From positions 1-64,000 of the forward strand of contig ABVW01000004.1 of assembly GCA_000173115.1 (NCBI GenBank): a DNA stretch of 64,000 bases, given 5' to 3'. Shown here in pieces: positions 25,235 through 34,842 of this stretch. The stretch is from Flavobacteria bacterium MS024-3C (lineage in GTDB: Bacteria > Bacteroidota > Bacteroidia > Flavobacteriales > Flavobacteriaceae). Under the pieces are notes generated by a model. That model was not told the DNA's origin. It saw nothing but the letters and a program-made list of their open reading frames with translations, and did not search any database. The position numbers and the translations under genes are program-made. Within the stretch, counting starts at the first letter, position 1, and the number at the start of each line of letters is the position of its first letter.

Positions 25235-26050
25235 CTAATAATGTGCGTCTAAGCAATCCTTATAACTGTGTGTAATTTCTTGTGGCAGTGGGTTGTCTTT
25301 GGACAATACCGCTAAGTACCTATTTTCATTGGTGGTGTATATTCTCTTGTACACAGGGTTCCCCATACGTAGTTTGTGAACAATTTCTTGAATAAATTCT
25401 TCATGCGGCACTAGATCTGAACTTCCTAAGTGGTAGGTCCCAAACCTATCCTGATTCAATAACAGTAAGATTTGTTGGCATAATTTCTCTCCACTAGACA
25501 CATTGATGATCAGGTTGGGAAACACCTCAATGGGCGCCTTGTCTAAAATAAGTTGTTTAATCTCTTTTACCCGAGGAGATTGAGGACCAAAGACCATGGG
25601 CGCCCTTAGTAGCAACAGATTTTCCTTGGGGAGTTTTTGAAGGCTGTGTTCAATTTTTATCTGAAACCTACCATAAACACTTTCAGAAAGTGTTTTGTCA
25701 AACTCATAAGAGGGATATTTGCTGTAGGCATCAAAGACATTGGCAGAGGAGATGAATACAATCTTGCAGTCAAAATCATTTGCGTATTGCACCAAGTGGC
25801 TGTGCATGGTAATCAGTGCGTCAAAAGGACCCCTGATTACAGAAATTATAATGCTTGGTCTCACACTTTCTAAAAGTTCGTAAGCACTGTCTTCTGCGAC
25901 CTTAAATGAAGTGAATTTACGGTTGTTTCCATAGGTGTTTTCTTGGGTGCAATAAGTGCCCAAAGTGTTGTAAAACCTATTGAATTGTTTAAAGAGAAGT
26001 CCTCCAACAAAACCACTGGCTCCAAAAATAAAAATCTTTTTAGCTTTCAA
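25235..26050 (-). CDS. NAD(P)-binding sugar-nucleotide reductase/epimerase-like protein
   Basis: 271 residues of the extended short-chain dehydrogenase fold, closest in style to RmlD-like dTDP-4-dehydrorhamnose reductases. The Rossmann motif is IFIFGASGFVGGLLF; VFISSANVFDA follows the fourth strand, and LLLLRAPMVFGPQSPRV the later core. The usual YxxxK dyad is not clear: SVYGRFQIKIE has Lys five residues after Tyr. Catalysis may therefore be altered. The start is TTG at 26050, 20 bp after gcvT. No polysaccharide genes adjoin it. Confidence 0.7.
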   Translation of the reverse strand: MKAKKIFIFGASGFVGGLLFKQFNRFYNTLGTYCTQENTYGNNRKFTSFKVAEDSAYELLESVRPSIIISVIRGPFDALITMHSHLVQYANDFDCKIVFISSANVFDAYSKYPSYEFDKTLSESVYGRFQIKIEHSLQKLPKENLLLLRAPMVFGPQSPRVKEIKQLILDKAPIEVFPNLIINVSSGEKLCQQILLLLNQDRFGTYHLGSSDLVPHEEFIQEIVHKLRMGNPVYKRIYTTNENRYLAVLSKDNPLPQEITHSYKDCLDAHY

Positions 26051-26070
26051 AAGCCTGGTCTTGATTTGAA

Positions 26071-27156
26071 TTATCCTTTATAGAATGGTAGCTTTACTAC
26101 TTTAGCAGCAAGCGCTTTTTTTCTAATTTGAATAAAGATTTCACTGTCTAACTTACTGTGATCTAAAGTGACATAGCCTAGCCCAATGCCAATTCCTAAA
26201 GAGGGAGACATGGTACCAGAAGTAACCATCCCTATTTCATTTCCATCTATATCTACAATGGGATAATCATGTCTAGGAATACCCCTGTCTTCTAATGCAA
26301 AAGCCACGAGTTTTCTTTGTACCCCAAGCTCTTTTTGAGTGGCTAAGGACGCAGCATTAACAAAGTCTTTAGAAAACTTAGTGATCCATCCCAATCCCGC
26401 TTCTAACGGAGAGGTTTGGTCATTAATGTCACTTCCATAAAGGCAGTAACCCATCTCTAACCTTAAGGTGTCTCTAGCGGCCAAGCCTACTGGTTTAATA
26501 CCAAAGGAAGCCCCTGCTTCAAATACTTTGTCCCAAAGCTGCGCAGCTTCTTCATTTTTACAATAAATTTCAAATCCTCCTGAACCAGTATAACCAGTAG
26601 CAGAGATAATTACATGCTCAATACCCGCAAAAGGACCTACCTCAAAATGGTAAAATGGAATGTCTGCCAATGAAACGCTTGTAAGTGACTGCATGGCTTC
26701 TACTGCTTTTGGCCCTTGTATGGCTAGCAGCGAATAGGCGTCTGATAGATTTTTTAAATTGGCCTTAAAGCTTTCATTGTATTTGTTTATGTGCGCCCAA
26801 TCCTTGTCAATATTTGAAGCATTTACCACTAATAAATATTTTTCTGGAGCAAGCATATAGACAATAAGGTCGTCTACGATACCTCCAGTTTCATTTGGGA
26901 AACAACTGTATTGTGCTTTACCAGGCTTTAAGTTGGCTACCTCATTGGAAGTGACTTTTTGTAGCAGATCAAAGGCATTGGGGCCTTCTACTAAAAACTC
27001 TCCCATATGAGAAACGTCAAATACCCCCACGCCATTTCTTACTGTTTCGTGTTCTGCATTAATACCCTGGTAAGAGACAGGCATATTGTAACCGGCAAAA
27101 GGAACCATTTTGGCACCAAGCGATTCATGTACGGAAGTAAGGGCAGTATTTTTCAT
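26071..27156 (-). CDS. gcvT: Glycine cleavage system aminomethyltransferase (T protein)
   Basis: 361 residues. It transfers the methylene group from the H-protein-bound aminomethyl to tetrahydrofolate. [26 protein letters not shown] and [17 protein letters not shown] lie at the N-terminus; [17 protein letters not shown] and [18 protein letters not shown] are in the folate-binding core. The C-terminal end GIGLGYV is present. It is the first gene of the leftward cluster. No glycine riboswitch fits in the 50 bp upstream. Confidence 0.97.
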   Translation of the reverse strand: MKNTALTSVHESLGAKMVPFAGYNMPVSYQGINAEHETVRNGVGVFDVSHMGEFLVEGPNAFDLLQKVTSNEVANLKPGKAQYSCFPNETGGIVDDLIVYMLAPEKYLLVVNASNIDKDWAHINKYNESFKANLKNLSDAYSLLAIQGPKAVEAMQSLTSVSLADIPFYHFEVGPFAGIEHVIISATGYTGSGGFEIYCKNEEAAQLWDKVFEAGASFGIKPVGLAARDTLRLEMGYCLYGSDINDQTSPLEAGLGWITKFSKDFVNAASLATQKELGVQRKLVAFALEDRGIPRHDYPIVDIDGNEIGMVTSGTMSPSLGIGIGLGYVTLDHSKLDSEIFIQIRKKALAAKVVKLPFYKG

Positions 27157-27275
27157 CCAACTATTTTTTGTAAAAGTATTTATTTCTAAGACAATAAACC
27201 ACAGTTTTGTCCAAACAATATCCTTTTTTTACTTCACCATATTTTAGTACATTTAGGCTTACTCAAAACATCATT

Positions 27276-28898
27276 ATGAAAGTATTGTTATTTTTATTAG
27301 CGCCTTTATTTACTTTGGTTGTGTCTGCACAACAGATACCAACCGATTACTTAACTGCTGATTTTCACAAAGGTCGCAGAGATGCTTTCAGGGCAGAAAT
27401 GCCTGCCAATTCAGTAGCTGTGTTGTTTTCCAATCCAGTGAGAAATAGGGCCAATGATGTAGACTATATATACCACCAAGATCCAGATTTTCATTACCTC
27501 ACGGGTTATAATGAACCTCACGCGGTTCTGTTGATTTTCTCTTCGCCACAAACAACCCCAGACGGAAACACTTACAATGAATTAATTTTTGTACAAGAGC
27601 GCAATGCCCGTGCGGAGCAATGGAATGGAAGAAGGTTAGGAGTAGCGGGAACCATAGCTACATTAGGCTTTGAATCTGCTTACAATGGCAGTGAATTTGC
27701 CGCTTTGGATATAAACTTTAAGTCTTTTGATAAAGTGATGTTTTATAATTTCAATAACGACATTAGAGATACCAGAGAAGGGGCAGATTTGTTTGATTTG
27801 GTAAAATCTTTTAAAAATAAAATTGGTTTCCCTTCTAATTACAATGCCAGCCGTATGCAAGTTTATGCGCTCATTCAGTCTGCCCCAGTAGAAGAGACAG
27901 ATAAAATAATGACATTGTTAGACCGTTATGCCAAAATGGATCCCTCCTTAATAGAAGACCCTTTTATTAAAGATTTTATAGCTGCTGCTAAATCAGGAAC
28001 TGATCAGAAAATTCTAGACCGAGCTAAAACTGCAGTTAACGTGGCTTTAAATCAATACAATTTTGATTTGGAGGGCCTTGATCGAATTATGAATGGCTTA
28101 AGGGAAACCAAATTACCAGAAGAAATGGCGCTTTTAAGGAAAGCCATTGAGGTGTCTGCCGTAGGCCAATTAGAGGTTATGAAGGCCATGCACCCTGGTA
28201 TGTCTGAGACAGAGGTTCAAGGCGTACATGAATATGTATATAAAAAATACGGTGCAGAATACGAGGGCTATCCTTCCATTGTGGGTGGCGGTAATAACGG
28301 TTGTATATTGCATTATATAGAGAATAATAAACCTGAGTTGGGAGAAGATTTGGTGCTCATGGATTTGGGTGCTGAATACCACGGTTATACTGCAGACGTG
28401 ACTAGAACCATTCCTGCTAATGGGGTGTTTAGCCCGGAACAAAAGGCTATTTATGAAATTGTTTACAATGCCCAAGAGGCAGGAATTGCTGCTAGTGTAG
28501 TAGGTGCGCCATTTTCTGCTCCTGGTGCTGCGGCTTCAAAGGTAGTTGCGCAAGGACTTATTTCTTTAGGACTTATCAAAGAGGCCAGTGAGGCTAGAAA
28601 ATATTTCCCACATGGCACTTCTCACTATTTGGGATTGGATGTTCACGACAAAGGTACCTACGGTCCTTTTAAGGCCAATACAGTGATCACTGTGGAGCCT
28701 GGAATCTATATTCCAGAGGGCAGCGATTGTGATCCAAAGTGGTGGGGAATAGCGGTTAGAATAGAAGACGACATTCTTATTTCAGACCAAGGGCCTGTTT
28801 TACTGTCTTATATGGCACCTCGATCTGTAGCAGCTATTGAGGCGGCTATGAAGCTTCCAAGTCCCTTAGATGCGTTTAGTTTGCCAACATTAGAGTAG
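27276..28898 (+). CDS. Secreted Xaa-Pro aminopeptidase (M24 family)
   Basis: 540 residues from ATG 27276. A TTG at 27207 opens the frame earlier, but the ATG begins a clean signal peptide (MKVLLFLLAPLFTLVVSAQQ). The N-terminal creatinase-like domain runs to about residue 240. The catalytic domain has the metal ligands in VLMDLGAEYHGYTADVTRTI, FPHGTSHYLGLDVHDKG, ITVEPGIYIP and VRIEDDILI. It removes N-terminal residues preceding proline, here in the periplasm or outside the cell. It is 2 bp from the next gene, so it shares an operon with the MBL protein. Confidence 0.93.
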   Translation: MKVLLFLLAPLFTLVVSAQQIPTDYLTADFHKGRRDAFRAEMPANSVAVLFSNPVRNRANDVDYIYHQDPDFHYLTGYNEPHAVLLIFSSPQTTPDGNTYNELIFVQERNARAEQWNGRRLGVAGTIATLGFESAYNGSEFAALDINFKSFDKVMFYNFNNDIRDTREGADLFDLVKSFKNKIGFPSNYNASRMQVYALIQSAPVEETDKIMTLLDRYAKMDPSLIEDPFIKDFIAAAKSGTDQKILDRAKTAVNVALNQYNFDLEGLDRIMNGLRETKLPEEMALLRKAIEVSAVGQLEVMKAMHPGMSETEVQGVHEYVYKKYGAEYEGYPSIVGGGNNGCILHYIENNKPELGEDLVLMDLGAEYHGYTADVTRTIPANGVFSPEQKAIYEIVYNAQEAGIAASVVGAPFSAPGAAASKVVAQGLISLGLIKEASEARKYFPHGTSHYLGLDVHDKGTYGPFKANTVITVEPGIYIPEGSDCDPKWWGIAVRIEDDILISDQGPVLLSYMAPRSVAAIEAAMKLPSPLDAFSLPTLE

Positions 28899-28900
28899 TC

Positions 28901-29788
28901 ATGTTGATCAGGGGTATACTCGTATTTTGTTTGTGTTTTTTTTCCGGAACAATACAGGCTCAGAAATTGTATGTTTTGGGGACACTTCAAGATGGTGGTT
29001 CTCCACATATGGGTTGCGAGAAGTTGTGTTGTGCCGTTCAAAAGTCTCAAGATTATGTAAGTAGTATTGGAGTAGTGGGTGAGCGTCAATCTTTTATATT
29101 TGACGCTACGCCAGATTTTGTTTCACAGACCAATTATTTGAAAGAGGTCTCCGGACATAAAAGTGTGACTATTTTTCTAACCCATGCCCATATGGGACAT
29201 TATACAGGGCTCATGCATTTAGGAAGAGAAGCTTATAATGCTGTAAAGACTATGGTATACGCCATGCCTAAAATGGTCCATTTTTTGTCTAAAAATGGGC
29301 CTTGGAGTCAATTGGTGTCGTTAAAAAATATTGCGCTAATGCCTTTGCAAGAAAATCAAACAGTTTTTTTAGACCAAAGTTTATCCGTCACTCCTCTAAA
29401 AGTGCCTCACAGAGACGAATATTCAGAAACAGTGGGTTATTTGATTAAAGGGAAAAACAAAACGGCTTTATATGTTCCAGATATAGACAAATGGTCTAAA
29501 TGGAACCGTTCTATTGTGGCGCTTGTAAAAAAGGTAGATTATGCATTTTTAGACGGTACATTTTTCGCAGACGGGGAATTGCCAAGGCCTATGTCAGAAG
29601 TGCCCCATCCTTTTGTTTCTGAAACGGCTGCACTTTTAGGATCACTGCCTTTAAAAGAGCGTCAAAAAGTCTATTTTATTCATTTAAACCACAGTAATCC
29701 TGCAAGAAATTCGGCTTTTAAAGGCCGTTTAGATCTTGAAAGATTAGGCTTTCAATTTGCAGCGTTTGGCCTGTCTTTTGACTTGTAA
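28901..29788 (+). CDS. PqqB-like MBL-fold metallohydrolase, exported
   Basis: 295 residues with a signal peptide (ILVFCLCFFSGTIQAQ). The body resembles PqqB-type proteins: YVLGTLQDGGSPHMGCEKLCC, FIFDATPDF, IFLTHAHMGHYTGLMHLGRE, LYVPDIDKW and FLDGTFF. The metal motif is HAHMGH, with Gly where HxHxDH enzymes have Asp. No other pqq genes adjoin, so a PQQ role is unlikely; hydrolysis of an envelope substrate is more likely (inference). Cysteines in GCEKLCC are conserved-looking. Confidence 0.82.
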   Translation: MLIRGILVFCLCFFSGTIQAQKLYVLGTLQDGGSPHMGCEKLCCAVQKSQDYVSSIGVVGERQSFIFDATPDFVSQTNYLKEVSGHKSVTIFLTHAHMGHYTGLMHLGREAYNAVKTMVYAMPKMVHFLSKNGPWSQLVSLKNIALMPLQENQTVFLDQSLSVTPLKVPHRDEYSETVGYLIKGKNKTALYVPDIDKWSKWNRSIVALVKKVDYAFLDGTFFADGELPRPMSEVPHPFVSETAALLGSLPLKERQKVYFIHLNHSNPARNSAFKGRLDLERLGFQFAAFGLSFDL

Positions 29789-29792
29789 AAAT

Positions 29793-31100
29793 TTATTCTT
29801 GCATTAAGAAGCTCTTGAGTCCCTGGTAATCAGAAATTTTGGTCGCTTGCTTTTGTTTGGACAGCACTTCTACAATTTTCGTTGGAATAGTCAGTGTCTT
29901 ACCCAATGTTTCCTCTACCACTTCTAAAAACTTCACAGGATGGGCAGTCTCTAAAAACACCCCATAGGTATTCGGATGGTCTTTCTGGTACTCTAAAAGG
30001 CCTAAATATCCTATGGCTCCATGTGGGTCTGCGGTATAGCTGTATTCTTGGGCTATAGTTCGCATGGCCTCTTTGGTTTCTTGGTCTGTATAACTATAGG
30101 CACTGAATCCTTTTTCTAGGATACTGTGTTCATTTTGGTTCATCTGTAAGATTCGGACAAAGTTGCTGGGATCTCCAACATCCATAGCATTTGAAATAGT
30201 CGCTACGGATTTTTCTGCTTGGTATGTCCCATTTTTCATAAAATTGGGTACCACCTTATTGGCGTTCGTAGCGGCTATAAAGTGCGTCACAGGAAGTCCC
30301 ATTTCTCTGGCCACCATACCGGCACATATGTTTCCGAAATTACCAGAGGGTACAGAGAAAACAAGTTCCTTTTCACTTTTGTCTAGTGATGGTTTGAGGG
30401 CTTTGTAGGCTAAGAAATAATACAACATCTGTGGCAACCACCTTGCCACGTTTATTGAATTGGCAGAGGTGAGTTGCTTGTGGTCGGTAATCTCAGGGTC
30501 TAAAAAGGCTGTTTTGACCATTTTTTGACAATCGTCAAAGGTGCCATCTACCTCTAATGCTTGAATGTTTTGTCCCAAAGTAGTGAGTTGTTTTTCCTGA
30601 ATTGGACTCACTTTTCCGCTGGGGTATAAGATCACTACCTCTACGCCTTCTACGCCTAAAAACCCATTGGCTACAGCACCTCCAGTATCTCCAGAAGTGG
30701 CTACTAATACGGTTACGGGGGCCTGATTTCCTTCAGAAAATAAACCGAGGCATTGGGCCATAAAACGTGCTCCAACATCTTTAAAGGCAAGGGTAGGGCC
30801 GTGAAATAATTCTAATGATCCAATAGAATCAGTTAGCGGTACTATTGGGAAATCAAAATCTAATACCGTTTCCAGAACCTTTTTTAAATCGCTTTTACTC
30901 AAAATATCTTTGGTAAAAGGCCCCATGACTTCAAGGCCAATTTCTACCGGACTAAGGCTTTCTATTTGATCAAAAAAACGGGGATCAAGGCCAGGTATGT
31001 AATCTGGATAATACAATCCTTTGTCTGGTGCTATACCTTTAATGACCGCTTCTTTAAAGCTTGCTTTTAAACTTGGGGTGTCTATTGAAAAATATTCCAT
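29793..31100 (-). CDS. thrC: Threonine synthase
   Basis: 435 residues. It converts O-phosphohomoserine to threonine with PLP. The cofactor lysine lies in FHGPTLAFKDVGARFMAQ, and the phosphate-binding turns are VLVATSGDTGGAVANGFLG and FSVPSGNFGNICAGMVA. It is the third gene of thrA-thrB-thrC, 6 bp after thrB. Confidence 0.97.
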   Translation of the reverse strand: MEYFSIDTPSLKASFKEAVIKGIAPDKGLYYPDYIPGLDPRFFDQIESLSPVEIGLEVMGPFTKDILSKSDLKKVLETVLDFDFPIVPLTDSIGSLELFHGPTLAFKDVGARFMAQCLGLFSEGNQAPVTVLVATSGDTGGAVANGFLGVEGVEVVILYPSGKVSPIQEKQLTTLGQNIQALEVDGTFDDCQKMVKTAFLDPEITDHKQLTSANSINVARWLPQMLYYFLAYKALKPSLDKSEKELVFSVPSGNFGNICAGMVAREMGLPVTHFIAATNANKVVPNFMKNGTYQAEKSVATISNAMDVGDPSNFVRILQMNQNEHSILEKGFSAYSYTDQETKEAMRTIAQEYSYTADPHGAIGYLGLLEYQKDHPNTYGVFLETAHPVKFLEVVEETLGKTLTIPTKIVEVLSKQKQATKISDYQGLKSFLMQE

Positions 31101-31106
31101 TTTAAG

Positions 31107-32027
31107 TTAGGCGGGGTAGACCCCTTTTTCATTGATATTAGAAATGTGTATATCGAAGGGTATTCCCATAGGGGTATAAACCTCTTTTAATTGTTGCGCT
31201 ACTTCGTGGGCTTTATCTGCTCCTTTAGAGAGGGCAAACACAGAAGGTCCGGAGCCAGATATACCACAACCCATTGCTCCTGCATTTAAAGCAGCTGCTT
31301 TTATCTCATCAAATCCAGGAATGAGTATACTTCTCACAGGCTCTATGACTACATCTTGCAAAGAGCGACCAATTAATTCGTAATCTTCTCGGTATAATCC
31401 AGCGACCAATCCACCAACATTTCCCCACTGGGTAATGGCGTCTTTTAGCGAGAGACTAGATTTTAAAATCCTTCTAGAATCTGCGGTTTTAATTTCAATT
31501 TGAGGGTGTATTACAGTAGCGTATAATTCACGAGGACTTGGGAGTGAAACAACATCTAGTGGGTCCGTGCTTCTCACTAGTGTAAAGCCTCCTAATAAAG
31601 CCGGAGCTACATTATCTGCATGAGCCACTCCTGAAGCCAGACGTTCTCCCTCCATGGCAAATGGAATGAGTTCTATTGTAGTGTAAGGATTGCCTAATAG
31701 ATGGTTAATAGCCCATACCGCGCCAGCACTACTGGCTGCACTGCTACCTATGCCACTTCCAGCTTTTATTTTCTTCTCTATTTTAATGTCAAAACCAGCC
31801 TCGCTACCCAAAGCTTCTAAAAGCGCCAAACCAGCTACACCAGCTACATTTTTAGCGGTTTCTAGCGGAAGGTCTTGCCCAGTAATTTCACTAATAGTAA
31901 TTCCTTTTGTAGGGGTTTGTGTCACGGTCATATATTCTCCTACGCCTGCAAGAGAGAGACCAAGGACGTCAAAGCCACAAGATACATTGGCAATCGTTCC
32001 AGGACAAAATACACGTATAGACTTCAT
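31107..32027 (-). CDS. thrB: Homoserine kinase
   Basis: 306 residues of the GHMP kinase family. The start IRVFCPGTIANVSCGFDVLG and the ATP-binding loop KAGSGIGSSAASSAGAVWA are typical, as is the C-terminal GAMGCGISGSGPSVFAL. It phosphorylates homoserine, the substrate for ThrC. It lies 31 bp after thrA. Confidence 0.97.
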   Translation of the reverse strand: MKSIRVFCPGTIANVSCGFDVLGLSLAGVGEYMTVTQTPTKGITISEITGQDLPLETAKNVAGVAGLALLEALGSEAGFDIKIEKKIKAGSGIGSSAASSAGAVWAINHLLGNPYTTIELIPFAMEGERLASGVAHADNVAPALLGGFTLVRSTDPLDVVSLPSPRELYATVIHPQIEIKTADSRRILKSSLSLKDAITQWGNVGGLVAGLYREDYELIGRSLQDVVIEPVRSILIPGFDEIKAAALNAGAMGCGISGSGPSVFALSKGADKAHEVAQQLKEVYTPMGIPFDIHISNINEKGVYPA

Positions 32028-32058
32028 GTGATAAACTTTATGATCTTAAAGGTAGTTT

Positions 32059-34503
32059 TTAAAAGTTCCCAACTCGGATAATGTCTGCAAATATACCAGA
32101 GGCTGTTACGGCAGCACCCGCACCAGCGCCTTTAATAATCATAGGCTGATTCGGATAGCGCTCTGTATAAAAGAGCACAATATTATCACTTCCTTCCAAA
32201 GCGTAAAAATCATGACCCTGGGGTATTTCTTGAAGCCCCACTGAGGCTTTTCCGTCTTTAAAGCTGGCCACGTATTTTAGTTTTGCGCCTTTGGCATATG
32301 CCTTTTGGTACATAGTCTGGAAGTCAGATTCATATTTAATTAAACTATCAAAGAAAGCTTCATTTGAACTGGTTTCTAAACTTTCTGAAGGTAAAAATGA
32401 ATTGTTCTCTATGTCATTTATTTCCATCACATGACCACTTTCTCTGGCCAAGATAAGTATTTTACGCATCACGTCTATTCCACTTAGATCTATGGTTGGA
32501 TCTGGTTCAGTATAACCTTCTTCCTGAGCTTGCTTTACCACATCGTGAAAAGTTGTTTGGTCATTAAAATGATTAAAGACAAAGTTTAAACTACCCGATA
32601 ATACCGCCTGAATTTCTTTGATCTCATCTCCAGAGGCAACGAGATTTTTTAGGGTGTCTATAATAGGTAATCCAGCTCCTACGTTTGTCTCGAATAAAAA
32701 GGAGGCATTGTAAGTTCTGGCCAAATCTTTGAGCCTTTTATAATTTGGATAAGCAGCCGCACAGGCAATTTTGTTACAGGTAACCACAGAAATACTTTTT
32801 GACAGATAATCCGCGTAAGTATTTGCCACCAATTCGCTCGCAGTATTGTCTACAAAAATGGCATTTCTAAGGTTTAGACTAAGAATTTTTTCTAAAAAGA
32901 GCGGCATACTTGCTTTCTCCCCTTTAGAAAGGCTGTTTTGCCAATCATTGAGATCCAATCCGTCTGATTTAAAGCACATGGTTCTTGAATTGCTAATACC
33001 TATAACCCTAACAGAGAGTTTTAGCTGCTTTTTGAGATAGTCTTTTTGTTGGGCCAATTGCTCTAACAATTTTGCGCCCACATTTCCAGAGCCCATCACA
33101 AAGAGGTTTAACTGTTTAATATTTTCTTCAAAAAAGACCTCGTGTAAAGCATTCAAAGCTTTTTTAACATCTGCTTTTTCTACTACCGCGGAGATATTTC
33201 GCTCAGAAGCGCCTTGTGCAATGGCCCTGATGTTGACATTGTTTTTACCCAAGGTAGCAAACATCTTACCACTTAAACCTTGGTGCTTTTTCATCTGATC
33301 TCCCACTAAAGCAATAATGGCCAAATCATTTTCTGCAATGACCGCTTTAATTTTCCCCTGTGACATTTCGAATTCAAAGGCTTCATTGACTAAAGCAACA
33401 GCGGCTGAGGTGTCTTCTGCAGCAATACCCACACAGATAGAATGTTCTGAAGAAGCTTGGGTAATAAGCACTACACTTATTTTTGCATTGGAGAGGACCT
33501 CGAAAAATCTTTTAGATATTCCAGGAATACCAACCATACCTGAGCCCTCCAATGAAATTAAGGCAATGTTTTCTACATGGCTAATGCCCTGTACGGTTTT
33601 ATTTCCTTCTGAAGCTTGTTTTTGAATCAGTGTACCCACCGCCTGAGGGTCAAAAGTGTTTTTAATAGCAATAGGAATTTGCTTTTGTAACACCGGTTGA
33701 ATGGTAGGAGGGTAGAGTACTTTAGCACCAAAATGAGACAATTCCATGGCCTCTTCATATGAAATGCTAGTGATGGGCCTAGCTTGCTTTACCAATTTTG
33801 GATTTGCTGTAAACATCCCACTCACATCTGTATATATTTCTAGTAATGATGCGTCTAGCGCAGCTGCGACTATGGCTGCAGTAAAATCTGAACCACCCCT
33901 GCCTAGCGTGGTTGCAACCCCTTCTGAACTAGAGGCAATAAACCCACCCATGACAACAATGGCGTTTTTATTGGCCCCGTTGAATTCAAGTAATTTTTGG
34001 TTGGTCAGGGCGTAGTTAACAGATGCTTTTCCGTGTACTTGGTCTGTAGTAATGAGTGTTCTTGCGTCTGCATGAATGGCGTCTAAACCCTGAGACTTAA
34101 AGTAAGCACTGATAATGTATGAAGACAGCAGTTCTCCAAAGCTCACTATTTTGTCAGAGAGTTTTGGGGTAATCTCTCCAATGAGGTATGCGCCTTCTAA
34201 AAGAGTTTCTAAAGTATTTAATGCCGCTTTAATTTGACTAAGAATAGCAGACTGGTCGTTAGGCGCTATAAGTGATTTAACCGTGTCTAGGTGTCTTTTT
34301 TCAATCTCATTTAAGGGTGTTTTGTAAAGAGGGTCTTGATTTGCTGCTGCAGCTGCAGTGTCTAACAATAAATCTGTGATGCCTCCAAGTGCAGAAACAA
34401 CCACATATTGTTTTGTATAGGCATTCTGATAGACAATATTTTTAACAAGACTTATATTTTGTGCGTTGGCTACTGAGGTACCACCGAATTTTAAAACATT
34501 CAT
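32059..34503 (-). CDS. thrA: Bifunctional aspartokinase / homoserine dehydrogenase I
   Basis: 814 residues, typical of the fusion. The aspartokinase half begins MNVLKFGGTSVANAQNIS, with FIASSSEGVATTLGRGGSDF; ACT regulatory domains follow (SGMVGIPGISKRFFEVL and LSGKMFATLGKNNVNIRAIA). The dehydrogenase half begins LNLFVMGSGNVGAKLLEQLA, with TNVGAGLPIIDTLKNL and SGSLNFVFN. The enzyme makes aspartyl phosphate and reduces aspartate semialdehyde to homoserine. The ACT domains predict threonine feedback. A threonine-rich leader ORF upstream indicates additional control of expression. Confidence 0.98.
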   Translation of the reverse strand: MNVLKFGGTSVANAQNISLVKNIVYQNAYTKQYVVVSALGGITDLLLDTAAAAANQDPLYKTPLNEIEKRHLDTVKSLIAPNDQSAILSQIKAALNTLETLLEGAYLIGEITPKLSDKIVSFGELLSSYIISAYFKSQGLDAIHADARTLITTDQVHGKASVNYALTNQKLLEFNGANKNAIVVMGGFIASSSEGVATTLGRGGSDFTAAIVAAALDASLLEIYTDVSGMFTANPKLVKQARPITSISYEEAMELSHFGAKVLYPPTIQPVLQKQIPIAIKNTFDPQAVGTLIQKQASEGNKTVQGISHVENIALISLEGSGMVGIPGISKRFFEVLSNAKISVVLITQASSEHSICVGIAAEDTSAAVALVNEAFEFEMSQGKIKAVIAENDLAIIALVGDQMKKHQGLSGKMFATLGKNNVNIRAIAQGASERNISAVVEKADVKKALNALHEVFFEENIKQLNLFVMGSGNVGAKLLEQLAQQKDYLKKQLKLSVRVIGISNSRTMCFKSDGLDLNDWQNSLSKGEKASMPLFLEKILSLNLRNAIFVDNTASELVANTYADYLSKSISVVTCNKIACAAAYPNYKRLKDLARTYNASFLFETNVGAGLPIIDTLKNLVASGDEIKEIQAVLSGSLNFVFNHFNDQTTFHDVVKQAQEEGYTEPDPTIDLSGIDVMRKILILARESGHVMEINDIENNSFLPSESLETSSNEAFFDSLIKYESDFQTMYQKAYAKGAKLKYVASFKDGKASVGLQEIPQGHDFYALEGSDNIVLFYTERYPNQPMIIKGAGAGAAVTASGIFADIIRVGNF

Positions 34504-34557
34504 GGGTTAACTTTTAAAGAATAAAAAAATAAATAAATAGGTTGCGGAAGTAATCAT

Positions 34558-34653
34558 CTAATACCCCAAAGGGGTTCCTGTAGTAGTAGTCATAGCAAAT
34601 GTGCTCGTTAAAAAACGAGTGCCTCTAAATTCAGAACGAACTAATAATGGCAT
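34558..34653 (-). CDS. Threonine-rich leader peptide upstream of thrABC (probable attenuator)
   Basis: A 31-codon ORF, ATG at 34653-34651, stop TAG at 34560-34558. Eight of 31 residues are threonine: four in a row (ACT ACT ACT ACA) at codons 22-25, one at 27 and others at 12, 16 and 18. Start MPLLVRSEFRGT, end TTTTGTPLGY. It lies 20 nt downstream of an exact TATATTTG promoter box. Hairpins in or next to the coding region: 34604-34619 (CTCGTT/AACGAG) and 34563-34575 (ACCCC/GGGGT), the latter inside the final codons, with outer GGAA/UUCC pairing to 34546-34549. A U-rich tract follows before thrA. By analogy with thr leaders of enteric bacteria, ribosome stalling at Thr codons could control read-through. 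The exact terminator and antiterminator pairings are not clear. Confidence 0.75.
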   Translation of the reverse strand: MPLLVRSEFRGTRFLTSTFAMTTTTGTPLGY

Positions 34654-34672
34654 GCTTGGATGATTTATTTTT

Positions 34673-34680
34673 CAAATATA
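34673..34680 (-). promoter_or_regulatory. -7 box of the thr operon promoter
   Basis: TATATTTG on the minus strand matches TAnnTTTG exactly. It places the transcript start about 12-15 nt before the threonine leader ORF, so the leader is at the extreme 5' end of the mRNA. Confidence 0.6.
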
Positions 34681-34790
34681 GCCAAATACACTGCCCAAGC
34701 ATTGTAAAGCCCTTATTTTTAGTAGATATGTAATTTTAGGTGCTTTTTGATGAGAATTTAAAGATATAAACTTATAAATCAAGGGATATC

Positions 34791-34823
34791 AAAAAAGCCG
34801 CTCCTGAAGGGAGCGGCTTTTTT
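34791..34823 (-). terminator. Terminator after clpC
   Basis: GCCGCTCC (34797-34804) and GGAGCGGC (34810-34817) form an 8-bp stem with A and T runs on each side. It ends the leftward clpC transcript and insulates the thr operon. Confidence 0.93.
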
Positions 34824-34842
34824 ATTATTGTAAATCAATGAA

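Noticed and set aside
25235-26050. Polysaccharide synthesis locus around the RmlD-like gene
   Set aside because: Neighbours are gcvT, a pterin dehydratase and yebC; no glycosyltransferases or sugar-nucleotide genes are present.
27157-27275. Glycine riboswitch before gcvT
   Set aside because: The gap to the next gene is too short and lacks the conserved paired aptamer elements.
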